From Flavihumibacter stibioxidans (GTDB lineage: Bacteria; Bacteroidota; Bacteroidia; Chitinophagales; Chitinophagaceae), in assembly GCF_014332695.1 (NCBI RefSeq), contig NZ_MBUA01000012.1, positions 925,858 through 989,857 of the forward strand: a DNA stretch of 64,000 nt. Direction: 5' to 3'. The translations under genes were made by a program, and so were the position numbers. Positions 1 through 8,113 of the stretch are shown here, piece by piece (positions within the stretch are counted from its first letter, which is position 1; each line of letters begins with the position of its first letter). The notes under the pieces were generated by a model. It was not told the origin of the DNA. It did no database searches and saw only the letters and a program-made list of their open reading frames with translations.

Positions 1-281
1 TTCAGCTCATATCCCTCCATGCCCTCCGGCAGAATGTTTATATCTTCCGCTTCTATTGCTGCCCATTTTTCGAAACGAATGCCAGGATTGAACAAGGGGA
101 GTTCCTGTGCCGGGTCATAAACCTGCAGGGAATAAAGCCATGTTCCAATGCTGTTGGTAATTAACTTCCGGTAAGGCATAAATGACTGCCACAAAATACC
201 TGTCTGGTTATCTGAAAGGGTCATGGTCCTTTTTTTACCCACCAGTTTTCGATCTTCCAGTCTTTCGATTCTTGGTTCCAT
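1..281 (-). CDS. GyrI-like / AraC effector-binding domain protein (3' part cut by window edge)
   Basis: The reverse strand is open from an ATG at 281 to the window edge, giving 93 residues beginning MEPRIERLEDRKLVGKKRTM. The motifs LVGKKRTMTLSDNQTG, LWQSFMPYRK, YSLQVYD and FEKWAAIEAED are typical of stand-alone GyrI-like (AraC effector-binding) proteins, which bind small hydrophobic ligands and lack a DNA-binding domain. The C-terminal third is outside the window. It follows the 307-732 gene by about 25 bases on the same strand, so the two may be co-transcribed. The family call comes from recognised sequence pattern only. Confidence 0.75.
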   Translation of the reverse strand, partial: MEPRIERLEDRKLVGKKRTMTLSDNQTGILWQSFMPYRKLITNSIGTWLYSLQVYDPAQELPLFNPGIRFEKWAAIEAEDINILPEGMEGYEL

Positions 282-306
282 AAAAAATATTTGAGTCCCC
301 TCAATA

Positions 307-732
307 TTACAGGGCAGAGAGATCTATCGTATAAATATCCTGCCGGTTCCGGCGGATGTTTTCTACCAGGAAGCCACCAGGCTCAGGAATGATCTCAGCG
401 AAATCAAAAACATTGCACCCCCTGGGCAGGGCTTCAAAAATAAGGGTGAAGCGAAGGGTTTCCCCCATTTCCAATGCCGTCCACATGGGGGCCATACAGA
501 TGTTCTCGGCAAACAGGAGCTGGCTCCGGTGTCCGGAGGACCGGTCAATCAGGTAAGTGGTTTTCCAGACCCTGACCAGTTCCCAGCTCGCGCGGCAGGT
601 AAAGCGACCATGCACGATGACCTGCCCCGTTTCCTCCGCATCGGCCAGCAGGTCCTGCTTCACGTCCTCCGTGAGTTCAATTACAGGGCTGGTAGTAACC
701 GCAGAAGAAAGGACCGGTGGAAAAGATGACAT
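307..732 (-). CDS. Conserved hypothetical protein, 141 aa
   Basis: I do not recognise a named family. The protein is soluble, with no signal peptide or membrane segment. It has alternating hydrophobic stretches suggesting a beta-sandwich, and a tail IIPEPGGFLVENIRRNRQDIY. It precedes the GyrI-like gene on the same strand and is divergent from the ParS/RES module, so the 733-824 gap must hold both promoters. The long uninterrupted frame and normal composition support a real gene; shorter frames on the other strand here are shadows. Confidence 0.6.
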   Translation of the reverse strand: MSSFPPVLSSAVTTSPVIELTEDVKQDLLADAEETGQVIVHGRFTCRASWELVRVWKTTYLIDRSSGHRSQLLFAENICMAPMWTALEMGETLRFTLIFEALPRGCNVFDFAEIIPEPGGFLVENIRRNRQDIYTIDLSAL

Positions 733-774
733 TGGTGCAAATTAAGAAAAGGGGAAATAAAAAATGGACGTATA

Positions 775-815
775 TTGTCGTATAAAATGAGACAAATGTC
801 GTAAATTTGTACAAA
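775..815 (+). promoter_or_regulatory. Promoter and probable operator of the ParS/RES toxin-antitoxin operon
   Basis: A Bacteroidota-type -7 box, TAAATTTG, lies at 802-809, 15 bases before the antitoxin ATG at 825. TGTCGTA occurs at 776-782 and again at 797-803, exactly 21 bp apart (two helical turns). TTGTC/GACAA forms an inverted pair (775-779, 791-795) and TTTGTACAAA is a palindrome over the -7 box (806-815). Such repeats over a promoter fit autorepression by the antitoxin, as is usual for ParS/Xre systems. Operator function is inferred. Confidence 0.5.
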
Positions 816-824
816 GGATAAGTT

Positions 825-1256
825 ATGGCAAGTTCCAAAAAATTGCAGGAGCCAGAAATCGCCTACCTGTCCGGCACTGATACCGGCCTCTTACAACTCA
901 TCGAATCCGTACGTAGGGGGCTGAGTTTCCAGCATTTTAAAAAGCTGATGGACAGCTATTCCTTCAGCCTTGCCGAATGGGCGCATATGCTGCATGTTTC
1001 AGACCGCACGCTTCAGAGGCTGCGCAACGAAAAAAAATCACTCGACCCTGTCAGTTCCGAGCGGGTACTCGAAGTGCACCTGTTGTACCTCCAGGGTGCC
1101 GAAGTTTTCGGATCTGCTGCCAATTTTGACCTTTGGATGCAAACCCCCAGCCTGGCCCTGGGTGGCGTTGTTCCCAAATCCCTTCTGGATACCGGCTTTG
1201 GCATCAGCCTGATCAAAGACGAACTCACCCGCATCGAACACGGCGTACTGGCATGA
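825..1256 (+). CDS. ParS/MbcA-family (Xre, DUF2384) antitoxin
   Basis: This is the 143-aa antitoxin partner of the RES toxin that follows. An N-terminal helix-turn-helix-like region (about 30-80, with LAEWAHMLHVSDRTLQRL) would bind DNA and autoregulate. The C-terminal DUF2384 part (about 85-143, with RVLEVHLLYLQGAEVFG, FDLWMQTPSLALGG, PKSLLDTGFG) is the toxin-binding domain: in known family structures it inserts into the RES active site. The stop codon overlaps the toxin ATG (ATGA), so translation is coupled, as expected for a toxin-antitoxin operon. Start chosen at the first ATG after the -7 box. Confidence 0.9.
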   Translation: MASSKKLQEPEIAYLSGTDTGLLQLIESVRRGLSFQHFKKLMDSYSFSLAEWAHMLHVSDRTLQRLRNEKKSLDPVSSERVLEVHLLYLQGAEVFGSAANFDLWMQTPSLALGGVVPKSLLDTGFGISLIKDELTRIEHGVLA

Positions 1257-1717
1257 TAGTTTACCGGCTTTCCAAAAAGGCTTACGCCCGGGATCTCTCT
1301 GGCGCAGGGGCAGAAAAGGCCGGCGGGCGCTGGAACAGCCAGGGCCTTCCCGCCCTATATACGGCAGGCAACAGGGCGCTTTGCACCGTTGAGGTGGCCG
1401 TGCATCTGCCGCTGCACATATTGCCAACCGATTATTACCTGGTAAGTCTCTATATTCCGGATCATATTCCCATCCATCAATTAAACCCCTCACAACTGCC
1501 TGCTAACTGGCAGGCACAACCGTATTTCCGGTCCACCCGGGAACTGGGCGACCGCTTCCTCCGGGAAGCCAGTCACCTGGTGATGCAGGTGCCATCGGCT
1601 GTAGTGCAGGGCGACTACAATTACCTGTTGAATCCCAGGCACCCGCTGATGGAAAAAATCTCCATCCAGGCTGTGGAACACTTTCAGTTTGACGGCCGTC
1701 TGTTTAACCGGAAATAA
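1253..1717 (+). CDS. RES-domain toxin (ParT type)
   Basis: This 154-aa protein is a full-length RES domain. Known members are NAD+-degrading or ADP-ribosylating toxins that halt growth when the antitoxin is lost. The family's conserved residues are visible: Arg26 (GGRWNSQG), Tyr36, Glu47 (CTVEVAVH) and Ser115 (QVPSAV), followed by YNYLLNPRHP. The frame is open further upstream, but ATG 1253 overlaps the antitoxin stop and begins the canonical MIVYRLSKKAYA, so I use that start. The domain looks complete and probably active. Whether it depletes NAD or modifies a protein cannot be read from sequence. Confidence 0.9.
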   Translation: MIVYRLSKKAYARDLSGAGAEKAGGRWNSQGLPALYTAGNRALCTVEVAVHLPLHILPTDYYLVSLYIPDHIPIHQLNPSQLPANWQAQPYFRSTRELGDRFLREASHLVMQVPSAVVQGDYNYLLNPRHPLMEKISIQAVEHFQFDGRLFNRK

Positions 1718-1861
1718 ATGATACATAATCGCAGGGAGGTTTTGCAGGAGCCAGCAACTATACCACCGGATGTACGGCACTTTCCTTTTCGGAATCCCTG
1801 CCCGGACAAACACAATAAAGTATGCCGGGATAAAGAGGCAGATTGAAGCGGCCGTGAACAA

Positions 1862-2437
1862 CTAAAAAACCCTCCGGTGAAGTTTCTTCAGGTCCTTTCC
1901 CAGTTCAGCCAGTACAAGGTCAGTTTTCCCTTTTAACTGGATGATCCGGGCAATTTCCCCGAAATACCAGTTCTGCTTATTTCGCGGGGCGCTGAAACGT
2001 TCCCAGACCTTTTTTCCAATTCTTTTCTGGTCATCGTAAATATTTCGGAGGTTATCAAGTTTGTCAGCAGCCGAAACCCTTAGCTGATCAAGACTCGCTT
2101 CGTGCTCCAGGAAATGGATGGTTTGTTTCTTGCGGGCTTTCCAGGTAGCCTCTTTTTCGATGGCTTTCTTCTCCAGTTTGTCCAGTTCCGTGGCACCACG
2201 AACCAGTTCGGCTACAACGGGGCCGAATTCTGATTCCACTTCCTGGATCGTAACAGGCGTATCTTCCACTACATCATGCAGGATGCCGGCTGCGACAATC
2301 TCATCCCTGCAATCTTTTTCCACGAGGATTCTACACACATTCATCAGGTGTGCCATATAAGGAACACGGGTTCCTTTTCTCAATTGATACTGGTGGTGCC
2401 GGGCTGCAAACAGGATGGCTTTTGGAACGAGACTCAT
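1862..2437 (-). CDS. HD-domain phosphohydrolase (RelA/SpoT hydrolase-like)
   Basis: This 191-aa protein matches the stand-alone HD fold of (p)ppGpp hydrolases (SpoT N-terminus, MESH1-like). Metal-binding residues can be followed: His in AARHH, His30 (PYMAHLMNV), the HD pair His54-Asp55 in ILHDVVEDT, and Asp in SAADKLDNLRNI. There is no synthetase or TGS domain. The ED-x6-ED-type region VVEDTPVTIQEVESEFG is the usual substrate-side signature. It is likely cytosolic and could hydrolyse an alarmone or another phosphorylated nucleotide. It is downstream of the antiporter gene on the same strand but separated by the palindrome at 2462-2511. Confidence 0.8.
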   Translation of the reverse strand: MSLVPKAILFAARHHQYQLRKGTRVPYMAHLMNVCRILVEKDCRDEIVAAGILHDVVEDTPVTIQEVESEFGPVVAELVRGATELDKLEKKAIEKEATWKARKKQTIHFLEHEASLDQLRVSAADKLDNLRNIYDDQKRIGKKVWERFSAPRNKQNWYFGEIARIIQLKGKTDLVLAELGKDLKKLHRRVF

Positions 2438-2461
2438 AGCCGAATTTACAAAATTTCAGGC

Positions 2462-2511
2462 TACCCGTCTGACGTGCGTCTGACGTACGTCAGACGCACG
2501 TCAGACGGGTA
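2462..2511. repeat. 50-bp perfect palindrome, CGTCTGACG family copy 1
   Basis: Every base from 2462 pairs with its partner to 2511 around a centre at 2486/2487 (ACGTACGT), with no loop. It is built from the 9-mer CGTCTGACG twice on the plus strand, then twice inverted. It lies between the antiporter stop (2521) and the HD gene start (2437), both on the minus strand. There is no T-tract, so it is not a standard terminator. Related copies are at 29156-29203, 35333-35376 and, as a half, 34075-34098. Confidence 0.9.
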
Positions 2512-2520
2512 CACAAAAAC

Positions 2521-4122
2521 TCAGTACCTGCTTAGGCGGGCTTCCTCCAGGTCGAGATTGTATTCCATATCTCGCAGCACCTCATCATCATAGGCTTTGG
2601 CCTCCCTAAGTTTCTGGAGCCCGTTCCTTCGCAGCCCCACCAGCTCCAGCATGACCTCCTTATGACGAACTTTTTGAGAAGCCATGGTCTCACTGTCGGC
2701 CTGCTCCTGTATATCCTGTTCAATAAGGTTAATCTTACGTTCCATCAGTTCACGGATATGTCCAATCGCATCCCTGGGATCCTGTTCATCCGGGTATTTG
2801 TTCCTGAGATAAGCCAGCGCTTCACGGGTCAGTTGAAGACGGATGGCATCGATCTGATCCTCCGGCGGAATGACATCTTCCTCTTCTTTCATTTTCATCG
2901 TACGCAAAATCAGGGGCAGGGTCAACCCCTGAATCACCAGGGTAACGAGAATAACCACAAAGGTGATGAAGAGTATCAGGTTCCTGTGGGGAAAGGCTTC
3001 GCCATTGTTCATCACCAACGGAACAGCCAGTGCAGATGCCAGTGAAACTACTCCGCGCATTCCCGCCCAGCCAATGATGAAATCCAATTTGCGGGCGTTC
3101 TTATCCCTGACCGAAGTGTCTGCACCAAACCAGCCTGAAATGGCGTCCATCAGGTAGACCAGTGCGATCCTGATCACGATGATTACCGCACAAATAATCA
3201 GTGAATACCAGATGGCCTCACTAATTGAATAATCTCCAAGTCCGCCAACAATTACCGGTAGTTCAAGCCCGATCAGGATGAACACAAATCCGTTCAGCAA
3301 AAAACCTACCGTTTCCCACACTTCCTTGGTCTGCATTCGGGTGTGGTAATTGAGGTAATCTTTGGAACGGTAAGACAGGAGCAGTCCGCCACTGACTACC
3401 GACAATACGCCCGACCAATGAAACTCTTCCGCGATGATATACATCAGGTAGGGAGCAATCAGTGTAATTGGTGTGGTGATGCTGGAGGATTTTGCCCAGA
3501 AGCGAAGCACCAGGTAAAGGATATGCCCTATCACCAGGCCGATAAATACACCCATCACGGCAAGCACTAAAAAATCCGTGGCTGCTTTCTGAAAAACGAA
3601 CTCGCCGGTCAATACCGCCGCCAAGGCAAACCGGAACACCGTCAGGGAAGCCGCATCGTTCACCAGGCTCTCGCCCTCCAGGATAGCCATTCCGCGTCGC
3701 GGCATATCCATTCCTTTCAGCACCGAAGTGGCCGCCACCGCATCAGGAGGGGAGATGATTCCCCCGAGCAGAAAACCCAGTGCCAGCGTAAATCCGGGTA
3801 TGATACTGGCAGATAAATAAGCGATGGCCAGTGAAGTACAGAATACCAGGCCGAACCCCATCAACAGTATCGGCCTTTTCCATTTCCAGAAATTGTTCCA
3901 GGAGGTATGCCATGCCGCCTCGAACAACAGGGGTGGCAGGAAAATCAGGAAAACAAGATCTGGATTGATGATAATATTCGGGATAGCCGGGATAAACGAA
4001 ATGGCCAGTCCACCCATTACAAGGAAGATCGGATAGGAAATATTAAATCGCTGGCTCAGCAGGTAAAGCATCGCCATCAGGAAGAATAAAGCAATGACCA
4101 GTAAGAGCTGTTCATGAATCAT
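2521..4122 (-). CDS. CPA1-family Na+/H+ (cation/proton) antiporter
   Basis: This inner-membrane monovalent-cation/proton antiporter of the NhaP/YjcE type has about 12 hydrophobic segments. It carries the family's transport-site motifs, SPPDAVAA (Asp in TM5) and EGESLVNDAAS (Asn-Asp in TM6). The last ~128 residues form a charged, helical cytosolic tail. A longer start at 4158 overlaps the kup stop as ATGA, but its extra residues (MNHAGGNCYFCR) look non-native, so ATG 4122 (MIHEQLLLVIALFF) is preferred. It is downstream of kup on the same strand, so potassium uptake and cation/proton exchange are probably co-expressed. Confidence 0.88.
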   Translation of the reverse strand: MIHEQLLLVIALFFLMAMLYLLSQRFNISYPIFLVMGGLAISFIPAIPNIIINPDLVFLIFLPPLLFEAAWHTSWNNFWKWKRPILLMGFGLVFCTSLAIAYLSASIIPGFTLALGFLLGGIISPPDAVAATSVLKGMDMPRRGMAILEGESLVNDAASLTVFRFALAAVLTGEFVFQKAATDFLVLAVMGVFIGLVIGHILYLVLRFWAKSSSITTPITLIAPYLMYIIAEEFHWSGVLSVVSGGLLLSYRSKDYLNYHTRMQTKEVWETVGFLLNGFVFILIGLELPVIVGGLGDYSISEAIWYSLIICAVIIVIRIALVYLMDAISGWFGADTSVRDKNARKLDFIIGWAGMRGVVSLASALAVPLVMNNGEAFPHRNLILFITFVVILVTLVIQGLTLPLILRTMKMKEEEDVIPPEDQIDAIRLQLTREALAYLRNKYPDEQDPRDAIGHIRELMERKINLIEQDIQEQADSETMASQKVRHKEVMLELVGLRRNGLQKLREAKAYDDEVLRDMEYNLDLEEARLSRY

Positions 4123-4154
4123 CCGGCAAAAATAACAATTTCCACCGGCATGGT

Positions 4155-6122
4155 TCATTCATGGTGAACCCTGCTCACCTTGATTTCCACCGGTGATACT
4201 ATCAGCGGAAACTTTTCAATCACCACCTTTCCGGGATCCAGGCCAAAACTTTTTTCTTCAGACAGGCTGATCCTTTTCAGGAAGAAATGAAACCGCATCA
4301 CCAGCTTTTCCATAAATGACAGTTCATTATCCTGACTGAGGTATTTTTCCATCACAATGAACTGGAAATCCCCGGCAATATTATTCCTGCCCAGACTTTC
4401 ATACCGGCTGGTCACATTCACTTCCCGGTTGGCCACCAGGTCTTCCACCACTTTCCTAAACAAGAGGTCTATACGCGGCTGAACGCGGAAGCCTAACCGA
4501 AAATCAACCCTTATGATATCATTCGGAATGATATGTGTTACTGAATATTCAGATGTATACGGGTCATCCAGCGTATCCACATGAACAAACCAGTAAATAT
4601 CCGCGCGCTTCGGCTTCTTGAAAAGGATCGAATACATGATCTTGTGTTCAATCTCTTTCACTATATCCGCACTGGTCAGGTAAACGAGGTGGGTGGCATA
4701 TTTGGGAACCGATTTATCATTGCTCAGTTCCTGGATCTTGGGAACATACTGGTCCAGCTTTACAAACTCCACATAACGGTTTTTGATCCGCCTTGCACGG
4801 AACCAATCGTACATGACGAAAAACAGCAGTCCGCCCATGATCAGGGTTACATATCCTCCGTGGGTAAACTTCTCCATATTGGCCCAAAGGAAGGACAGTT
4901 CAATACTCAGGTACACAGCCAGGTAGAGGTAGATCAGGACGGGCCTGGTCCTTCGCAGTACCAGGAAATTCGCAAAGAGAATGGAGGTCGCAATCATACA
5001 AAGGGTAATCGCCAAACCATAGGCAGCCTCCATATTGGAAGCTTTTTTGAAATACAATACGATGCCGATACAACCCAGGAAAAGCATGGTATTGATGGCC
5101 GGAATAAACAGTTGTCCCCTTGCTTCCGTCGGATAATTGATTTTGAACTTGGGCCAGAGGTTCAGTCGCATCGCTTCACTGATCAGCGTGAAGGAGCCCG
5201 AAATCAGGGCCTGGCTTGCGATGATGGCAGCAGCCGTGGCGATAGCGATCCCAAAATAGAGAAACCAATGCGGCATTACGCCGTAAAAGGGATTGAACCC
5301 GGTTTCCAGCAGGCCGGCAGTAATTTTCTGGCCACTGTAATTTTCCAGCAACCAGGCTCCCTGTCCCAGGTAATTCAATATCAAACAGGTCTTTACGAAA
5401 ATCCAGCTATACCGGATATTCCATTTGCCGCAATGACCCAGGTCGGAATAAAGCGCTTCCGCACCTGTGGTACAGAGGAAAACACCGCCCAGGATATAAA
5501 AACCATTGGGATAGGTGGCCAGCAGGTGAATGGCATAATACGGATTGATGGCCTTAAAAACACTGAGGTCATCCGCAATATGAAACACGCCCAGCAATGC
5601 CAGCATAATGAACCAGAGGGTCATCACCGGGCCAAAGGACCTGCCGATAAATGCCGTCCCGAACTGCTGGATAAAAAACAGCAGGGACAGTATCCCTAGA
5701 ACAATGTACACAATGGTAACCTGACTGATATCCGAAAAAGCGGGAACCTGCTTCAGACCTTCAATGGCCGAAGTAACCGATATGGGTGGTGTGATCATAC
5801 CATCCGCCAGCAGGGCGGCACCACCGATCATGGCCGGAATCACCAGCCATTTGCGCCGCCGCCTCACCAGCGCGTACAGGGAAAATACACCTCCTTCACC
5901 CCGGTTATCGGCCTGCAGCGTAAGGATCACATATTTAATGGTGGTTTGCAGTGTCAATGTCCAGATTATACAGGACAGTGCACCTACAATTAATTCTTCG
6001 GTAATGACTTTTCCGCTGGTGATGGCGTTCAATACATAGAGCGGGGAAGTCCCAATGTCACCATAAATGATTCCAAGAGCTATTAATAGTCCGGCCAGGT
6101 TTACCTTTTGGTGAGATGACAT
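4155..6122 (-). CDS. kup: KUP-family potassium uptake transporter
   Basis: This is a 655-aa K+/H+ symporter of the KUP/HAK/KT family. The diagnostic motif GDIGTSPLY is at residues 21-29, followed by about 12 membrane segments to roughly residue 450. A cytosolic C-terminal domain of about 200 residues follows, the usual architecture and length. It is the first gene of a minus-strand unit with the antiporter. A TAAATTTG -7-like box lies at 6147-6140, 17 bases before the ATG. The divergent neighbours are a KdpD/KdpE-like pair, and a KdpE-like box lies in the shared promoter region, so control by that pair is likely. Confidence 0.95.
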   Translation of the reverse strand: MSSHQKVNLAGLLIALGIIYGDIGTSPLYVLNAITSGKVITEELIVGALSCIIWTLTLQTTIKYVILTLQADNRGEGGVFSLYALVRRRRKWLVIPAMIGGAALLADGMITPPISVTSAIEGLKQVPAFSDISQVTIVYIVLGILSLLFFIQQFGTAFIGRSFGPVMTLWFIMLALLGVFHIADDLSVFKAINPYYAIHLLATYPNGFYILGGVFLCTTGAEALYSDLGHCGKWNIRYSWIFVKTCLILNYLGQGAWLLENYSGQKITAGLLETGFNPFYGVMPHWFLYFGIAIATAAAIIASQALISGSFTLISEAMRLNLWPKFKINYPTEARGQLFIPAINTMLFLGCIGIVLYFKKASNMEAAYGLAITLCMIATSILFANFLVLRRTRPVLIYLYLAVYLSIELSFLWANMEKFTHGGYVTLIMGGLLFFVMYDWFRARRIKNRYVEFVKLDQYVPKIQELSNDKSVPKYATHLVYLTSADIVKEIEHKIMYSILFKKPKRADIYWFVHVDTLDDPYTSEYSVTHIIPNDIIRVDFRLGFRVQPRIDLLFRKVVEDLVANREVNVTSRYESLGRNNIAGDFQFIVMEKYLSQDNELSFMEKLVMRFHFFLKRISLSEEKSFGLDPGKVVIEKFPLIVSPVEIKVSRVHHE

Positions 6123-6139
6123 GTTCAGTAATTAAACGC

Positions 6140-6147
6140 CAAATTTA
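6140..6147 (-). promoter_or_regulatory. -7 box of the kup-antiporter unit
   Basis: Read on the minus strand this is TAAATTTG, matching the Bacteroidota TAnnTTTG consensus, 17 bases upstream of the kup ATG. I cannot assign a convincing -33 element. Assignment is by consensus and position only. Confidence 0.4.
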
Positions 6148-6196
6148 ATCCGGCACAACATGAAAGGCGTTATACCCGGGTAAGTTCCTGAAAATC

Positions 6197-6213
6197 TTTA
6201 TAAAATCTTTATA
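6197..6213 (+). promoter_or_regulatory. KdpE-like direct-repeat box TTTATA-N5-TTTATA
   Basis: TTTATA at 6197-6202 and again at 6208-6213, spaced by AAATC, gives an 11-bp-period direct repeat. This closely resembles the known E. coli KdpE target (TTTATA-N5-TTTACA). It lies in the divergent region between kup and the KdpD/KdpE-like genes, 9 bases before a TAATTTTG -7-like box at 6223-6230 that sits directly on the kinase start. Binding by the adjacent KdpE-like regulator is an inference from match and position. Confidence 0.6.
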
Positions 6214-6233
6214 AGCACCCGGTAATTTTGGTG

Positions 6234-7316
6234 ATGATGTCAGGATTTCATTTTTACCGGCTCAGCAAGCCGAAACAATATGTGTACAGCTTATCGGCGG
6301 TACTGCTGGTGGCGGGCATCTGTTTCCTGTTTTCCGATATCCTCGACTATCATGTGGTGGCTTTGTTATTATTGGTAACGGTGTCGCTGGCAGCGGTGAG
6401 TTTCGACATCCGGCCGGTTTTGCTGGCAGCGGCATTGAGTGCATTGATCTGGGACATTTTCTTCATTCCGCCCCGCTTCACCTATGTGGTTAAAAAAGCG
6501 GAAGACCTGGTATTGCTGGCCATGTATTTCATCATCGCCCTCTTCAGTGCGGTACTAACGGCCAGGATCAGGGGCATGGAATCACTGGCGCGACAACAGG
6601 AGGAAAAAACCAGGGAGGTTACACTCTACAATACCATTCTGAATTCCCTTTCGCATGAACTGCGCACGCCCATTGCCACCATCATCGGCGCCACAGACAA
6701 CCTCCAGGAGAACGACGACAAGCTCAGTGCGGCCAACCGGGTCAAATTGCTGCAGGAAATCGGTGGCGCAGCATTCCGGCTGAACCAACAGGTGGAGAAC
6801 CTGCTCAATATATCGAGACTGGAATCTGGTTTTTTGCAGCCGAGGAAAGACTGGACGGATATCGGGGAGCTCATCCACCACATCCTGCGCCAGTTTGATC
6901 CCTCTGCCAGCCTTCACCGCATTGAAAAACAGATCGGGCCGAACCTGCCATTATTCCGGCTCGATAAAGGCATGCTGGAGCAGGTGCTCTACAACCTGGT
7001 GAATAACGCCCTCGTTCATACGCCGCCGGGAAGTCTTGTTTTCGTTTATGCATCGCATACAGACAACGGTTTAAAGCTGGTGGTGGAGGACAATGGTCCG
7101 GGTTTTCCGGAAACCGCTATTCCCAGGGTGTTTGACAAGTTTTACCGCCTTAAGGATACCGGCATAACAGGCACGGGCCTGGGATTATCCATCGTAAAAG
7201 GATTTACCGAAGCCATGGGAGGAACAGTAATGCTGGAGAACAGGCCATCCGGAGGAGCCCGTTTTATTGTTCTTTTACCCGCCGATTCTTCGCCCTCAAT
7301 TATCGAACATGAGTAA
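6234..7316 (+). CDS. KdpD-like sensor histidine kinase (DUF4118, short form)
   Basis: The protein has about 360 aa. Four closely packed membrane segments (about 20-112, the DUF4118 module of KdpD) are followed by a coiled region. Then come the HisKA H-box LSHELRTPIA (His141) and a complete HATPase (N-box VNNALVHTP, DNGPGFP, GTGLGLSIVKGF). The large N-terminal KdpD cytosolic domains (KdpD and USP folds) are absent. TTG 6228, ATG 6234 and ATG 6237 are all in frame; I use ATG 6234. The 3' end overlaps the regulator gene by 8 bases. In the family this kinase senses K+ limitation or turgor. Here its neighbours are kup and an antiporter, not kdpFABC. Confidence 0.88.
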   Translation: MMSGFHFYRLSKPKQYVYSLSAVLLVAGICFLFSDILDYHVVALLLLVTVSLAAVSFDIRPVLLAAALSALIWDIFFIPPRFTYVVKKAEDLVLLAMYFIIALFSAVLTARIRGMESLARQQEEKTREVTLYNTILNSLSHELRTPIATIIGATDNLQENDDKLSAANRVKLLQEIGGAAFRLNQQVENLLNISRLESGFLQPRKDWTDIGELIHHILRQFDPSASLHRIEKQIGPNLPLFRLDKGMLEQVLYNLVNNALVHTPPGSLVFVYASHTDNGLKLVVEDNGPGFPETAIPRVFDKFYRLKDTGITGTGLGLSIVKGFTEAMGGTVMLENRPSGGARFIVLLPADSSPSIIEHE

Positions 7317-7992
7317 AGCGCAAATCCTGGTAATAGAAGATGAACCGGCCCTGCGGACCCTGCTGGAGATTACCCTGCAGACCAACAATTATGCAGTGAA
7401 CCTTGCTAAAAAAGCAAAGGACGGATTGATCATGGCGGAGAATCATCCACCGGACCTGATCCTGCTGGACCTGGGCCTGCCCGACCAGGACGGGCAGTAT
7501 GTCCTGAAGGAGTTGCGCAAATGGTACACCAATCCCATCATCATTTTAAGCGTACACAAATCGGAGGAGGAGGTCATCCGGGCCCTGGACAATGGCGCCA
7601 ATGATTACCTGTCGAAACCCTTTCGGACCGGCGAGCTGCTGGCGCGAATGCGGGCAGCACTGCGCACCGTGGTCACCGAAGAACAGGATACTGTGCTGAA
7701 TTTTGGTGACCTGTCGGTAAACCTTGAGGAACGTACGGTGAGAAAAGGTTCCGAGCTGGTGAAACTCACCACCACCGAATACAGCCTGCTGGCCTTGCTG
7801 GCGCGAAACGAAGGAAAGGTACTGACACATTCATTCTTGCTGCGCACCATTTGGGGGCCGGGTTTCATCAACCAGTCACAATACCTGCGGGTATTTATCG
7901 CACAGCTGCGCAAGAAAATCGAGGACGATCCGAATGATCCGAAGTACCTGGTAACCGAGTCGGGCGTCGGGTACCGGTTTATGGGAGGCTGA
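7309..7992 (+). CDS. KdpE-like OmpR-family response regulator
   Basis: This 227-aa regulator has a receiver (1-118, acidic pocket EDE at 10-12, phosphoacceptor Asp54 in LILLDLGLPD, Lys in YLSKPF) and an OmpR winged helix (about 130-227, ending YLVTESGVGYRFMGG). The start at 7309 (MSKAQILVIEDEP) gives an 8-base overlap with the kinase. KdpE-like regulators bind direct repeats as dimers, and one fitting repeat lies 100 bp upstream of kup. I avoid the gene symbol because no kdpFABC is present in the window. Confidence 0.88.
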   Translation: MSKAQILVIEDEPALRTLLEITLQTNNYAVNLAKKAKDGLIMAENHPPDLILLDLGLPDQDGQYVLKELRKWYTNPIIILSVHKSEEEVIRALDNGANDYLSKPFRTGELLARMRAALRTVVTEEQDTVLNFGDLSVNLEERTVRKGSELVKLTTTEYSLLALLARNEGKVLTHSFLLRTIWGPGFINQSQYLRVFIAQLRKKIEDDPNDPKYLVTESGVGYRFMGG

Positions 7993-8113
7993 CCGGGTTG
8001 TTGTTATTCCTCATATTTAACCATTTGTTCCCCTCATTAAAGGATTCCGGGCGCTACCGGGGTAAAACTGTCATTTATGCGCTAAATTACCTGCGCAAAA
8101 TCATTCCTGCTAT

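Noticed and set aside
1133-1252. In-frame 5' extension of the RES toxin gene
   Set aside because: It overlaps the antitoxin coding region; the ATGA overlap at 1253 and the canonical MIVYRL start identify the true beginning.
2462-2511. Palindromes interpreted as ordinary rho-independent terminators
   Set aside because: No T-tract follows on either strand, the centre lacks a loop, and copy 1 lies between two genes on the same strand close to the downstream start.
4581-5699. Long plus-strand frame opposite kup (372 codons)
   Set aside because: It lies entirely within kup and its translation has no domain or transmembrane pattern; it is a shadow of the antisense frame.
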